Numbered from the stretch's first letter, positions 22,863 through 33,482 are shown. The stretch is DNA of 64,000 nt from Paramacrobiotus metropolitanus (GCF_019649055.1 NW_026570226.1:2542001-2606000); one strand, 5' to 3'. Made by a program: numbers and translations. The notes: generated by a model from the letters alone, not told the origin.

Positions 22863-25800
22863 GACCCATCGAATTTTCTCGGTGACTTGTTGACCGGGTT
22901 GGGGGCCATTCCAAAGTGTAAGCGGCAGGGTTGATGCGGGGGTGCCGGAAGTAGTTGGACTGGCTTAATAATGGCCGCATCCAACGGAAGCTGTCGTAGT
23001 GCCTGTCTTCCGCACCTCACAAACATCAGTCGGCGTAAAGCCTTATCCCTGTCCTGGATTAGCGCGTATATCCGTTGACCGAGTGCTTGTTGCTCGTCAA
23101 TGGATAGCTTTCCTAGCCTCAGTCCCTCTGTTAGGTGGGCTTCATTAAGTATCCGTTCCAGGTCGTAGTTCTTGGCCTGTCGGATTAACTTCTTATGGAC
23201 TCCGGACGTGAACACTGATTTTGTTGCCGAGGTCGGTTTCTGTGACTGACCCGACTGTGTTCCATCCGCTGGAGTCACCTTCAGGAATTCCAACAGTTGT
23301 TCCTTTGTTCGGACTGGTGGAGGTGAGAAAAGGCGTCTCCTCGGACCTTTCTCATCCGTTATGGGCTCTTTCTGTGAGAGTCCAAACAGAATTGTTGGTC
23401 GGGTGGGTCGGACAATTGGCTTCGGTTGGCCGTCCTGCGGAGTTGTTAGTGTTCCAGAAGTGTCCATGTCCACTTGTTCAAATGCTCCGACCTCGAGTTC
23501 GTTCCCAAGTGACGGTACTTCATCCATTGGTTCATCTTGTTGAATCTCCAATGGTTTGACAGGTTGGACCGGTGGCTTAAGTTGCACCTTAGTCTTCTTC
23601 GCGGGAGTTGATTGTTTCAACTTGCGTTCAGCTTCCTGTTGCTTCCGTTTATAGAAGTCTTCCGCGAAGCTGTCAATTTTGACTTTGAGAATCCGTAGCC
23701 GATCCTGGTTCTTGACGGTCCGTTGTGTCTCAGGTCGGAGGATGAACCGGACCTCCTTGGCATTGTTCTCCAAGTGGCCCAAGTTTATGTCGATCTGACA
23801 GTACTGCGGAGTCTGCGGGTCGGTTGAGTCCCGTAATTGGTAAAGTTCACCAATCAGTTTGTCCGCGGTCTGCAGAGTTAGTTGGATTTCGTTATCCGGT
23901 ATGGATTGTGGAACCGCAAAAGGGTCCTGGTAAGCCGCTGTGCCTGCGCGTGGTGGCGGGTTTGAGGCGTCAGACGGGTTACGTGTCGACTGGATTTGTG
24001 TGATCCGAGATCGACGGTCCGTTTCCTTACGTTCTTGGTCACGGTCCCGTTCTTCTATGTAATCTCGGACTCGCGTCTCCAACCATGAAGAGGTCCTAAT
24101 TATATGGCCTCGTATGCCGGGAGTCTTCGGCGCGTCTGGATGATGGAGTTGGCGGAGGAACTTCACGTTGGTTCCCCAAGCCAAAATATCGCGGTCCAAG
24201 TCTTGCGCTAACCGGCTGGTGGAATCACAAAAGATTCGACGGGCTCTCATTTCTGTGATGAGTTCCACCGTCTGATTCACCAGGTTAACCAAGTGGGGTG
24301 GTGCACTTGTTGGCATCGTCCCTGGGTCCGGTATTGCTGACATTATTCGGGCTTCAGTAACCGGGGACATAGGTCGGTCGCTAGCGTTCACTGGCTTTGG
24401 CTGAGCCTTTCCTACTGTTGAGGTCGGTGGGGCCGGTCCAACTGTTGAGGTCGGCGGGGCCGGTCCAACTGTTGAGGTCGGCTGAGTCGAGCTAGTCGAG
24501 GTCGGTGCTGACTGCTGACTTTGAAGCGCAGAGATTTCCGCTGTTAGTTCGCGGACCCGCTGTTGCGAGAACTTCAGTCGGTCTTCGGCGACCTTTTTGT
24601 CGGCTGCTTGGGCTGGATCATTGTCATCCATGCCCGCGAGTCGTACCGTCAGGTTGACGACGATTTCTTCCGCGTAGCTGAGGGCGCTTCGTAACGTAGC
24701 AAAATTCTGTGCTGGTGGCTTCGGTTGAGCCGGTCCTCCTGTTGAGGTCGGTTTCTGGTTCGACGCTATCCGAGACGTTGTTCTCCGGTGGCTCTCGGTG
24801 CGTAACTTATCGATTTTGTTGCGAAGGTCGGAGACGCGTATCTGGGAAATCCTTAGTTGGCTTTCCAGCGCTCTCTTCACATTGGCCATGGTTGGGTCGT
24901 GACCTTCCATCTTATTAATCTGGACCTGGAGGTTGGCCGCAATCTGTTCTGCTCGGACGAAGTCTGTTTTCAACTTCTTCATTTCCTCCTGGTCAAGTTC
25001 TGACTGTGACTTCGTGGGAGCCGGCCCTGTTTGTTGGGTCGGTGGGAGGTGAACCGTCCGTGGGTTCGCCTCCAATATCCTCCACAAGTCATCAACTCGC
25101 CTGGAGCAGATGGTATGCTGATGTTCCAGCGCCACTCTCAGACGATCTTCCGATTTATCCGCTGGGTTGAGGTCGCGAAGCTGCTTGGCTAGGTTCTCCA
25201 GCACGTCTACGGCTTCACGATACTGATTTTCGACCTCGTCCAGGTTGACCTCTTGTTGGTCTCTGGCGTCTTCAGCGAATTCAAGTCTATCAGCAGGTCC
25301 CGGTGATGGGGCTGGAGATGGCTCCGCTTCAGGTGGCGTCGCCTCTCTGGCTGGTGCTTGTGTTGGCACCGGCTGATATCTTTTAACATGGTCGATTATT
25401 GACCGAAGGGCTTCCTCCAACCTTTCTCTGGGTTGGCCGCATGTTGGAACACCCCATTCGCTAAGTGTTTCAGCGAAGTCCAGCTCGATCCGCAATTGCC
25501 GATCCGTTCGTTCGAGGTCGGTCACTTTCGTTGGTGACATCGGTCGATTCAGCTGGTAATTGTAAATTTCAGCTAAGTCCCGTCCAGCATGGTTGATTGT
25601 TTCAACATGTTTCAAGACGTCGGGTATCGGCGTCGTCCGTACCAACGTCATCACTGCTGTTGTGGTCGGTGCTGGCCGTTGTGGAGGTAATGGTGTGGCA
25701 ATCCGAGTACACGACGGTTCCGAGTCGAGGATTTCTGTGATCCTCTCAACTACCGACCTAAGTTGTCGGCTCTCGGTGTCGTTCGGATCGACCTTGTCGA

Positions 25801-28558
25801 AGAGTTCTTGGGCTTGCTTTAAGTAAGCAGCCAAGGTGTCGATCTTCTGACGTGCCGTTCTAATGGCGTCTGGGTCCGTGGGCGTTAAATGTACGTATGC
25901 CCTTTGAAGGTCGTCGAGCCGGTCCCAACCGTCCGATATGTGGGTGGATATCCGGTGTTGGCGGTCCTCCTGCACTTTGTTGTGCATGGCCGTCCTCGGC
26001 GACGTGGATGGGCTTTCCGAATGTGCGGAGTAGCCCGGGGATAATATTCGATATCCCGGGTCCATTGGGGTTACTGAAGGTTGAGCGTCCTTTTCGATGA
26101 CGTTTTGTCTTACGATCTCTAGGACTGCCGTCTGAAGCTGTTGCTTCTCCGGTGCTGTTGCGGATGAACCCTTCTTAACCAAGTCCTCCGCGAGCTTTAT
26201 GTAAGCTCGGAGGTCGGTAATTTTGGTCAAGGCGTTAGGTTCAGTACCTCTCAGGACACGTTCGTAGATTGTCCGAAGCGTGTCTTTACCCTCAAGGATG
26301 GCTTTCCAAGCTGCTTCTGTCTGCTTGGACTCCTCCGTTTGAAGTGCCATCGCGTGGTATTTCTTATCCTGATTTTGAGGAACTTGTTGTTCCGCCATCA
26401 AGGGTTCGTTTTGGATCAAGGCTTTCAGCCGATCCAGAATGTTAATAAGCCGTCGAGCTTCGTCGTCCGTAGTTGGTCGACCTCGAGTGCTAAGGCGTTC
26501 TGCCGAGTAAATGGCTCTGTCCAGGTCGGCAAGTCGTTGTGCGTTGCCGACTACCGCGCTCAAGTCCATTATGTGGTCGGCCATGGTCCATACTTGGCGA
26601 AGTCGTCTAGCCTTGTTCAGTGTGGAAGCGATGGCCACAGGGTCGGGTATCCGCAGTTGTTCTGATCGCCCTTCCGCTGCTTCCAAGTTCTGGGACATGT
26701 GTGGGTACCTGTCCATCAACTGTCGGAGATGACCTATCTTCTGTTGGAAGGTCGTCAGGGGCAGTTGTTCTTTCGGAATGCCGTTTTGTATCGCATGTTG
26801 GATTTGGGCATTAGTGGTCCGAATGTCTTGTCGGTCCCTTTCTAGTCTGACCGCTTCTCCGAGTTCGACCCATCGATCTTGTCCGACTGCGTCGATACGG
26901 GCGATCATAATTTCTGACACGCGCTGGAGGTACTGTAGCTCCTGCTTGATCGGGTCCGCTACCGCCTCTTGTTGAGTCGGTGGGTTCGGTGCTGGTTGCA
27001 CGTTAGGAACAATTGCTGGCGAGGTCGGACTCGGTTGAGCCGGTTGTATCGGCTGAGTCGGCGGGACAACTGCAAGTTCAGGAGGTGATGTTCCCTCTTT
27101 CTCGATTTGTTCATCCATGTCCCTCATATAATGGTCCCAACCCATCAGCTGGTCCATGACCTCAGTCCATGCTGTGTTATTGTCGGGTTGTTCAGTAGAC
27201 AGCTTATGTAGCGTCTGTCTGAGTTCAACCGTCTGGTTCCAAGCATCTTCTCGCTGCTGTCTAAGTTCGTCCAACTTAGCTCGTTTCAGCTCGGCTTGTC
27301 TCCGCTTTCTGCGTTCCATAGCCTCCGAGAACGATGTCCGATTACCAATCTGTGTGGTAGACAAGGTCGATGAGGCCGGTTCCTGTGGTGGAGGCATCGA
27401 CGTAACGACTTGTGTGGTCGTTGTCGACGACGGTTGAGCTGAGGAGGCGGGCGTCTGTTGGGCCGCTTGTTGACTCCTCATGCTAAATATTTTCGTGTTG
27501 TCGTTAATGAAGGTTTGAAGTCCGGAAATTCGATCCAGGGTCTCCAGTCTTCTTTCGTGGTAGCCGGGCGTTGTCGGTGTAAGTGTCGACAACTCGTGCG
27601 TCATGTCACGCGCCTGGTCACGAGCAATTTGGTCGAGTTTTCGTAACTCTCCCGTTGGTATCGACCTGCTTTGAGTCGAGGTCGGTATGGGAAGTTCCGC
27701 TGGTGGTGGTGGTGGCGGAGGTCGCGGCAGTACGACTTGTGTGGTCGTTGCCGGTACAGTCCCATGTGGGGCCTGTCCTCCGTACTGACTCAAGTGCTGG
27801 TTAAGCGATTGAATCAAGTACTGTGCCACATTCGGATTCCCCCACGGAATCGGTTGTCCCGGGAGTCCGATATGAGTCGGTGAAACTGGTCCAGCCATTG
27901 GTAGAGGTGGAACCATTCCCGCGATACTGAATGTTCCAAGTCTGGGAGGTGATAGGGTATTGTTCGGCCCTATTGCGCTGAACGATCCGAATCGTGTCGG
28001 TGACGTCGGAGTTATCGTTCCCATTCCTCCCGACACTGGTACGTATCGAGTTACTGGTCCAGCCCATGTTGTCTGGTTCGACGCCAAAGTGGGCGTTGTA
28101 AAAATCGGCGGTGGTACGTTCACCATTCCAGGCACTAACGTTGGCACTGGATAGGTCGGACCAACTATTGTTGTTGGTACCGGCCATCGGTAAGGTTGCG
28201 TTTGACCAAGTGGGTCTCCCGCAGTTACCGTAACGGGTTGGTTACCGTTCGCGCCATAGTTGACGAGAAGTCCGCCAGTAGTAAATCCAGTGTTCGGTGG
28301 CAGATGCTGCGGTGGTACAGGTCGATATTGAGGGCTTCGTTCTGGCCCGACCGTTAAACCTGCTAAGACATTAGCTGTATCGTTAGCATGCGGGTTATGT
28401 ACCTGCGGCAGCGGTGTGTTCGTTGCCGACCGCGAATTATCCGATCGCGAAGTCGAGCGATGGTGAGACGGGTAAGGGTGCGATCGGTTTGATCCGCTAC
28501 CACTGCGTCCGCTGTTGGATCCGCTAGAAGGTGGGTCGTTGCGTTGTCGGCCCGACAT
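22778..28558 (-). CDS. Element ORF B: 1,926-residue helical-repeat protein
   Basis: A single uninterrupted frame runs from ATG 28558 to TAA 22778. About 28 nt upstream of the ATG is a splice-acceptor-like CTCTCCTTAACAG, so it may be made from a spliced RNA. Residues 1-300 are Ser/Pro/Gly-rich and end in a polyproline run. From about 305 to 1700 there are at least eight modules of ~70-110 residues, each with two or three amphipathic helices (heptad-like Leu/Ile/Arg/Glu) around a short D/N-P turn, joined by Pro/Thr/Gln linkers. This resembles spectrin-like or other helical-bundle repeats in style only. Three tandem PTSTVG repeats lie near 24414-24492. The C-terminus has basic KKTK, PRRR and KRVLRSK segments. 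Function unknown: structural, nucleic-acid packaging or intracellular transport are possibilities. Its length without a stop argues for selection. Confidence 0.8.
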   Translation of the reverse strand: MSGRQRNDPPSSGSNSGRSGSGSNRSHPYPSHHRSTSRSDNSRSATNTPLPQVHNPHANDTANVLAGLTVGPERSPQYRPVPPQHLPPNTGFTTGGLLVNYGANGNQPVTVTAGDPLGQTQPYRWPVPTTIVGPTYPVPTLVPGMVNVPPPIFTTPTLASNQTTWAGPVTRYVPVSGGMGTITPTSPTRFGSFSAIGPNNTLSPPRLGTFSIAGMVPPLPMAGPVSPTHIGLPGQPIPWGNPNVAQYLIQSLNQHLSQYGGQAPHGTVPATTTQVVLPRPPPPPPPAELPIPTSTQSRSIPTGELRKLDQIARDQARDMTHELSTLTPTTPGYHERRLETLDRISGLQTFINDNTKIFSMRSQQAAQQTPASSAQPSSTTTTQVVTSMPPPQEPASSTLSTTQIGNRTSFSEAMERRKRRQAELKRAKLDELRQQREDAWNQTVELRQTLHKLSTEQPDNNTAWTEVMDQLMGWDHYMRDMDEQIEKEGTSPPELAVVPPTQPIQPAQPSPTSPAIVPNVQPAPNPPTQQEAVADPIKQELQYLQRVSEIMIARIDAVGQDRWVELGEAVRLERDRQDIRTTNAQIQHAIQNGIPKEQLPLTTFQQKIGHLRQLMDRYPHMSQNLEAAEGRSEQLRIPDPVAIASTLNKARRLRQVWTMADHIMDLSAVVGNAQRLADLDRAIYSAERLSTRGRPTTDDEARRLINILDRLKALIQNEPLMAEQQVPQNQDKKYHAMALQTEESKQTEAAWKAILEGKDTLRTIYERVLRGTEPNALTKITDLRAYIKLAEDLVKKGSSATAPEKQQLQTAVLEIVRQNVIEKDAQPSVTPMDPGYRILSPGYSAHSESPSTSPRTAMHNKVQEDRQHRISTHISDGWDRLDDLQRAYVHLTPTDPDAIRTARQKIDTLAAYLKQAQELFDKVDPNDTESRQLRSVVERITEILDSEPSCTRIATPLPPQRPAPTTTAVMTLVRTTPIPDVLKHVETINHAGRDLAEIYNYQLNRPMSPTKVTDLERTDRQLRIELDFAETLSEWGVPTCGQPRERLEEALRSIIDHVKRYQPVPTQAPAREATPPEAEPSPAPSPGPADRLEFAEDARDQQEVNLDEVENQYREAVDVLENLAKQLRDLNPADKSEDRLRVALEHQHTICSRRVDDLWRILEANPRTVHLPPTQQTGPAPTKSQSELDQEEMKKLKTDFVRAEQIAANLQVQINKMEGHDPTMANVKRALESQLRISQIRVSDLRNKIDKLRTESHRRTTSRIASNQKPTSTGGPAQPKPPAQNFATLRSALSYAEEIVVNLTVRLAGMDDNDPAQAADKKVAEDRLKFSQQRVRELTAEISALQSQQSAPTSTSSTQPTSTVGPAPPTSTVGPAPPTSTVGKAQPKPVNASDRPMSPVTEARIMSAIPDPGTMPTSAPPHLVNLVNQTVELITEMRARRIFCDSTSRLAQDLDRDILAWGTNVKFLRQLHHPDAPKTPGIRGHIIRTSSWLETRVRDYIEERDRDQERKETDRRSRITQIQSTRNPSDASNPPPRAGTAAYQDPFAVPQSIPDNEIQLTLQTADKLIGELYQLRDSTDPQTPQYCQIDINLGHLENNAKEVRFILRPETQRTVKNQDRLRILKVKIDSFAEDFYKRKQQEAERKLKQSTPAKKTKVQLKPPVQPVKPLEIQQDEPMDEVPSLGNELEVGAFEQVDMDTSGTLTTPQDGQPKPIVRPTRPTILFGLSQKEPITDEKGPRRRLFSPPPVRTKEQLLEFLKVTPADGTQSGQSQKPTSATKSVFTSGVHKKLIRQAKNYDLERILNEAHLTEGLRLGKLSIDEQQALGQRIYALIQDRDKALRRLMFVRCGRQALRQLPLDAAIIKPVQLLPAPPHQPCRLHFGMAPNPVNKSPRKFDGSCRTAATNLTTATKRVLRSKTTQPMTTT

Positions 28559-28733
28559 TGTTGTCTGCTGTTAAGGAGAGGAATACGGCGCGTTAGAATT
28601 CTACCAACTCCCGTATATTCAACTGAAGACGTTCCGATCAACTGAAGAGGTTCCATTTCGACACCAAAGGTCGGCCTATACCTAGTAGTTACTTTTGACT
28701 ACCTATAACTTATTCTAAGTTACGCCTATGGCC

Positions 28734-31700
28734 CTATGACTGAGTCTGTTCTGTTGTGACTGCTTGTTTAGGTGTCTTTAATTTTGCTGTTTTGACTGGT
28801 TTCTCCGAGTCGGCTCGTCCTTCCGAAATTCTATCGAGGATCTCCTTATGAGCTTCGTCTTCAGCGACTTCAGTCTCCTCCAGCACTTGTTGTGCTGTTA
28901 GCTTCGGCTTCTTTGCCGTTCCCATCTTTCGTCTGGGCTTGGTCTGTTCGACCTCCTGGTCGGTCACTTCGACTTCTGTGGTCGGTGCCGCCTGGTCAGT
29001 TGATTTGACCGTCCGTTTTTTGTAAGTCCGTTTTGGCTTCGTCGGTGCGACTGCCGGGTCAGCTACTTCGACTTCTGTGGTCGGTGCTGCCTGGTCGGTC
29101 GTCTTATCCGACTTCTTCTTCCTGGCCGGTTTAGTTACCGACCTTTTGGGTTCTTCCGTAGGTTGGTTGGATGGCTGAGCCGATTCTTCGGACTTGTTGT
29201 CCGACTGCTTAGGTTTCTCCAAGGTCGGTTCAGCGGGTTCATCCGGTATCACATTTTGCTTCTGCAGTTCCTGCAAGGCTGGTGTCTCGAAGTCCATCGG
29301 CGGTTTCTTCCGAGGTCGACCTCGACCTCTTTTCTTAACCGTTACTTCAGGTTGGTTGGTTAAGTCCGCTTTGTCCGGTTGTTCGACGGTTACTTCGGGC
29401 TTTTTACTCGACTTACTGGGTGCCTTCCCTTCTGTGGGGTCGGTTCCCAGGTCGTTATCCGGCTTCTTTTGTCCAGATGACCGAGTTACTGGTCGACGTG
29501 CGTCGGCTGGGAAGTGTTTCACTCGGTCGACGGCTACGGTGTCTTCGCGTCCGTCTTCACTTCGGAGTAGTAGGTTGTTTGGGCCAACGTAACTGATGAC
29601 CGTCCACTCTCCGTCATATCGTTCCATCCTGGCGGGGTCCTTAGTTGGAAATTCCACCGTTACCTTGTCCCGTGGTTTGAAGGTCGGTGACGACTTCTTC
29701 TTATTGTAGATTTCGGCGCTCCGTTCGAAGGCTTCATCGATGTTGATGCGCGCAATTTCGTGAGCCCGTTGAAGTCGTTCTTTAATCCGCCTGATGTAAT
29801 GTTCTTTGTCCGTATACTGCTCCGGTGCGTTCGTTCCGGCTACCAAGTCCTGGGGCATGGTCATTTCTCGACCATACAGCATGTGATACGGTGAGTGTTT
29901 TGTCGAGGCATGGACTGCTCTGTTCATCCCGCAGACGACGTATGGTAAGGCTCTGTGCCAACGGTGTCCGTCCTTCATGTTGCAGAACTTTCGTATTCCG
30001 TCCCATATCGTCTGCATTTGCCGTTCGACTTGTCCTTGACCTTCTGGGTGATAGGCCGTTCCAAGCGTATGTTGGATGCCGAAGATCCTGGCGACCTTGG
30101 CGAATGTTTTCGCCGTGAAATGTGTTCCTCGGTCCGAGTGAATGAAGGTCGGCATTCCATACTTCAGCAGGACATCTTCCACGAAGAACTTTTCAAATTC
30201 CTTCGCGGTGTTCGTTTTAGTTGCCCGGGCAATGGTGAACTTCGTCAGCTGGTCAGTTACCACTGCGATATATTGGTATCCTTTCGTCTGCGTTCGAGGT
30301 AAAGGTCCCTTGAAGTCTGCGTAGATGCGATACCAAGCTTCACCAACCTCCATCTTTTGGAGTTTACCCGGTGGGGGACGTCGGACCTTGTTGGCCAAAA
30401 TGCATTGTCGGCATTTCCGAATGTATTCGAAGACATCCGTTGACATCCGTTCCCAATAGTAGCGCAACTTCAGTGCTTCTACCGTCTTGTCGCGTCCGAA
30501 GTGGTTTCCGGTTTTCCCATCATGTAGCGAGCGTATGATGTTCGTTCGCATGAAGAGAGGTACGACAAAGCATCGTTCCAGCTTGTCGTTAATTGTCTTC
30601 AATCGATACAGGAGTCCTTGAGCCATCTGGTAGTGCTCGGTGTACTTCGACTTGTAGTCGAGTTTATCCAGGTTCTCCAGTTCGTCGATTATCTTCCTCA
30701 AGTGCGGGTCTCGCAGCTGTGCTTTTCGCAATTCCGCGTTTGTTGACACGGGCGGTACGAGTGTCTCGCCATGTGGGCTTGACTCGTCCAACTCTTCCGC
30801 TGTGTTTGCGGTCCGGATGGTCGGTTCCGTTATGTTCGGTTCCGGCATCTTCGGAGCTGGTACGTTAACGACCCGTACTTCTGTGGTACTCAGGTCATCC
30901 CAGTCAGAAATGACGTTACATCCGGGGAGAGGTGGTGAGAGTGGAATTTCTGGTGATTCCTTCTCGTCCCTCTTCTTCTTCTTGTATGCGTTATCCTTCA
31001 GACGTCGTAAGGTCCGTACGGTGCAGACTTTAATTTCGTCCTTAAAGTCTTCGAAGTTAGGCACCTGATCCAACTCTTCGTGTGGATCTTTGTCGTCACT
31101 CCGTTCGAGTGGCCACCTCGACAAGGCGTCCGCATTGTCGCAGAATACTCCTGGCTTGTATTTGATGGTTATGTCCCGTCCTTGTAAAGCCAGTGCCCAT
31201 CGTGTTAGCCGAGGGTTGATGCCAGGTCGGTTTGACTCGCATCTGAGCAGGTTCTGCAATGCTCGGTGATCCGTTTGTACGGTGAAAGGTCCATGGTCGA
31301 TGTAGTGCTTGAATTTCTGCACTGCCCATACCACGGCCAAACATTCCCATTCTGTAACTCCATAGTTGAGTTCGGGTCCGTGTAAGACTCTGCTGGCGTA
31401 GGCGATCGGATGTCCGTCCTGGGATAACACCGCGCCAAGTCCGGCTCCGCTTGCGTCACATTCGATGACGGTCTCTTTCGACGGGTCGAACTTCGCCAGT
31501 ACGGGCGCTTCTGTTAACGCCTTCTTAATTTCGTTGAACTCAGCCGTGTGGGCTTCTGTCCAATCCTTTTTGATGTTCTGGTCCTTCCGTAGGAGCTCGT
31601 ACATCTTTGATGTCTTCTGGGCGTATCCTCGGATGAACTTCCGATAGTAATTTGCCAAACCCAGGAACGACCTCAGTTGGCGTTCCGTCTTCGGGTAGTC

Positions 31701-33428
31701 ATGTTGAGCTATGGCTGCGACTTTTTCATCGTCGGTTTGGACTCCGTCTTTACTGAGAACGTGTCCGAGGAACAGCATTTTGTCCGTTCCAACCTCACAT
31801 TTGGAGGGTTTGATGGTAAATCCGGCATCTCTGAGGCATTCGAGAGTCGCTCGGAAAGCCTCGACGAAATCTTCGAAAGTTTTACCGAAGAAGATGATAT
31901 CGTCAATGTATGCGAACACGCCTTTCTTCCGGGCTGATGCCGTGATCTTGTCCATATGCATCTGGAAGGTCGCTGGTCCGTTGCAGACTCCAAATGGCAT
32001 ACGATTGAATCTCCACATTCCCTCCGGTGTTACGAAGGTTGTGTAATCCTTGGAGTTTTCATCCATGGGAATTTGCCAAAAGCCGGACTGACAGTCTACT
32101 TTACCGTAGTACTCCATTCCGGCGCACTGGTCCAGTAGCTCGTCCGGGTTCGGTAGTGGGTAATTATTTTTCTTCGTTACTGCATTCAACTTTATGTAGT
32201 TGATGCAGAAGCGAGTTCCAACCGTGCCGTCTCCGTTCCGTTTCGCGGCTAAGACGACGGGGAAACTCCATGCAGCCGATGAAGGTTCGATGACTCCTTG
32301 GTCGAGCATCTCCTGCACATGTTTCTGGATGAATTCCCTTCCTTTCCAGCTTGTTCTGGTGGGGTTCATCTTGATCGGCTGTGCACCTTGGACGTCAATG
32401 GTGTGTGTTACACCTTTGACATCTCCATATGGTTTCTTCGAGGTTGGGAAGACGGTCCGGTATTCCCAGGCAACTGCCTTGAGTTGGGCTAGCTGCTCGT
32501 CGGTCAAGTTCTTACCGAAGTTCATGGAGTCGATGATTCTTCGTCGTTCCTCCTGGGATTCTGCGTCTTCTTCCTCCACTTGAGCTGAGCGTATTCTCGC
32601 TTCTTCGATTCTCTGGTCGTCCGTCATCATTTGGAACGGTTCGACTCTGCCCATGGGTACGCCTTTTCGTAAGGTGACCTCACGGTGAGTGTGGTTGGCT
32701 ACCATGACGGTAAATCGTCTCCCGTCATGTTTCGTTACGCCATCCATCATTTCGACTCCGTCTCGTTGGGGGTCGGATCCACCAAGGTACATTAGTTTCT
32801 GTCCGGTGGATACTGCTACATCCATAACGACATGGACTTGGGTTATCGCCCGAGGTAGGAGTTTTACTTTCCGTTGAGCTCTGACTCCTGTCGCCTCAAA
32901 AATTTCAAATTTTGGTGATGGCCTCGGTTCCGTTTTGGGCGGCCATGTCTTGGCGATTCCATGTGGGAGGTTCCACTCGACGTGTTCGTTGTCGATGTCC
33001 GGTTCGTACATGTCGCTGTACTGCATGTGGCCAAGTTTTATGCCCTTCTTCAGTATCTTCGGTTGATGGGTTAAGTTCTGGATGTTTATCCAGGCCGTGT
33101 CTATCTGAGGTCGGATCTCAATTTTGGCTTCAATCGGTCGGATAGGTCGGTGCTTCCGCCGTAAAGTGTAGAAGTAGATGGTTCTCATCGGGTCCATTGG
33201 TTTGGCCGTCCGTACCTTGATAGAACACGTTGAGTATGGTGGAAGGGAGACTCGCTCGCTGTTGAAGACCACTTGTCGGTCTAGCGGCTTCGAGTCGATG
33301 AACGGGTCCAGTGCCAAATGGTGAACTTGTGGGTGCTTGTTGCCCAAGTTCAGCTCCGTAATTGAGTTAACTTTTGCAATCCGGACCTTCTGTGGGCGCG
33401 GTTGCTCCGACTTCTGTTGGTCAGTCAT
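28734..33428 (-). CDS. Pol: reverse transcriptase, RNase H, integrase
   Basis: Residues are counted from 33458. The first ATG is at 33428, and the frame also continues upstream past one UGA into the zinc-finger ORF. Residues 60-275 hold two beta-rich segments ending in (I/L)(K/R)KGxxxG, the linker usual before Gypsy RT. RT spans ~325-560 with VDCQSGF and YIDD (517-520). RNase H shows Asp668, Glu705, Asp730 and Asp777. Integrase has HHCC zinc ligands (His979, His986, Cys1016, Cys1019) and a D-D-35-E core (Asp1048, Asp1109, Glu1145), then a GPY/F-like VGPNN. The tail (1330-1574) is highly charged and carries an AT-hook, RGRGRPRKKP. The motif CINYIKLN has Asn and Ile where Gypsy RTs usually have Asp and Arg. 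No DTG/DSG protease motif was found. The frame is intact, so the enzymes may work. Confidence 0.93.
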   Translation of the reverse strand: MTDQQKSEQPRPQKVRIAKVNSITELNLGNKHPQVHHLALDPFIDSKPLDRQVVFNSERVSLPPYSTCSIKVRTAKPMDPMRTIYFYTLRRKHRPIRPIEAKIEIRPQIDTAWINIQNLTHQPKILKKGIKLGHMQYSDMYEPDIDNEHVEWNLPHGIAKTWPPKTEPRPSPKFEIFEATGVRAQRKVKLLPRAITQVHVVMDVAVSTGQKLMYLGGSDPQRDGVEMMDGVTKHDGRRFTVMVANHTHREVTLRKGVPMGRVEPFQMMTDDQRIEEARIRSAQVEEEDAESQEERRRIIDSMNFGKNLTDEQLAQLKAVAWEYRTVFPTSKKPYGDVKGVTHTIDVQGAQPIKMNPTRTSWKGREFIQKHVQEMLDQGVIEPSSAAWSFPVVLAAKRNGDGTVGTRFCINYIKLNAVTKKNNYPLPNPDELLDQCAGMEYYGKVDCQSGFWQIPMDENSKDYTTFVTPEGMWRFNRMPFGVCNGPATFQMHMDKITASARKKGVFAYIDDIIFFGKTFEDFVEAFRATLECLRDAGFTIKPSKCEVGTDKMLFLGHVLSKDGVQTDDEKVAAIAQHDYPKTERQLRSFLGLANYYRKFIRGYAQKTSKMYELLRKDQNIKKDWTEAHTAEFNEIKKALTEAPVLAKFDPSKETVIECDASGAGLGAVLSQDGHPIAYASRVLHGPELNYGVTEWECLAVVWAVQKFKHYIDHGPFTVQTDHRALQNLLRCESNRPGINPRLTRWALALQGRDITIKYKPGVFCDNADALSRWPLERSDDKDPHEELDQVPNFEDFKDEIKVCTVRTLRRLKDNAYKKKKRDEKESPEIPLSPPLPGCNVISDWDDLSTTEVRVVNVPAPKMPEPNITEPTIRTANTAEELDESSPHGETLVPPVSTNAELRKAQLRDPHLRKIIDELENLDKLDYKSKYTEHYQMAQGLLYRLKTINDKLERCFVVPLFMRTNIIRSLHDGKTGNHFGRDKTVEALKLRYYWERMSTDVFEYIRKCRQCILANKVRRPPPGKLQKMEVGEAWYRIYADFKGPLPRTQTKGYQYIAVVTDQLTKFTIARATKTNTAKEFEKFFVEDVLLKYGMPTFIHSDRGTHFTAKTFAKVARIFGIQHTLGTAYHPEGQGQVERQMQTIWDGIRKFCNMKDGHRWHRALPYVVCGMNRAVHASTKHSPYHMLYGREMTMPQDLVAGTNAPEQYTDKEHYIRRIKERLQRAHEIARINIDEAFERSAEIYNKKKSSPTFKPRDKVTVEFPTKDPARMERYDGEWTVISYVGPNNLLLRSEDGREDTVAVDRVKHFPADARRPVTRSSGQKKPDNDLGTDPTEGKAPSKSSKKPEVTVEQPDKADLTNQPEVTVKKRGRGRPRKKPPMDFETPALQELQKQNVIPDEPAEPTLEKPKQSDNKSEESAQPSNQPTEEPKRSVTKPARKKKSDKTTDQAAPTTEVEVADPAVAPTKPKRTYKKRTVKSTDQAAPTTEVEVTDQEVEQTKPRRKMGTAKKPKLTAQQVLEETEVAEDEAHKEILDRISEGRADSEKPVKTAKLKTPKQAVTTEQTQS

Positions 33429-33482
33429 GTTAACCGAGGTCGGTTGTTCCGTTGACAACTGTTGGACTGCTATCGTTGAAGG

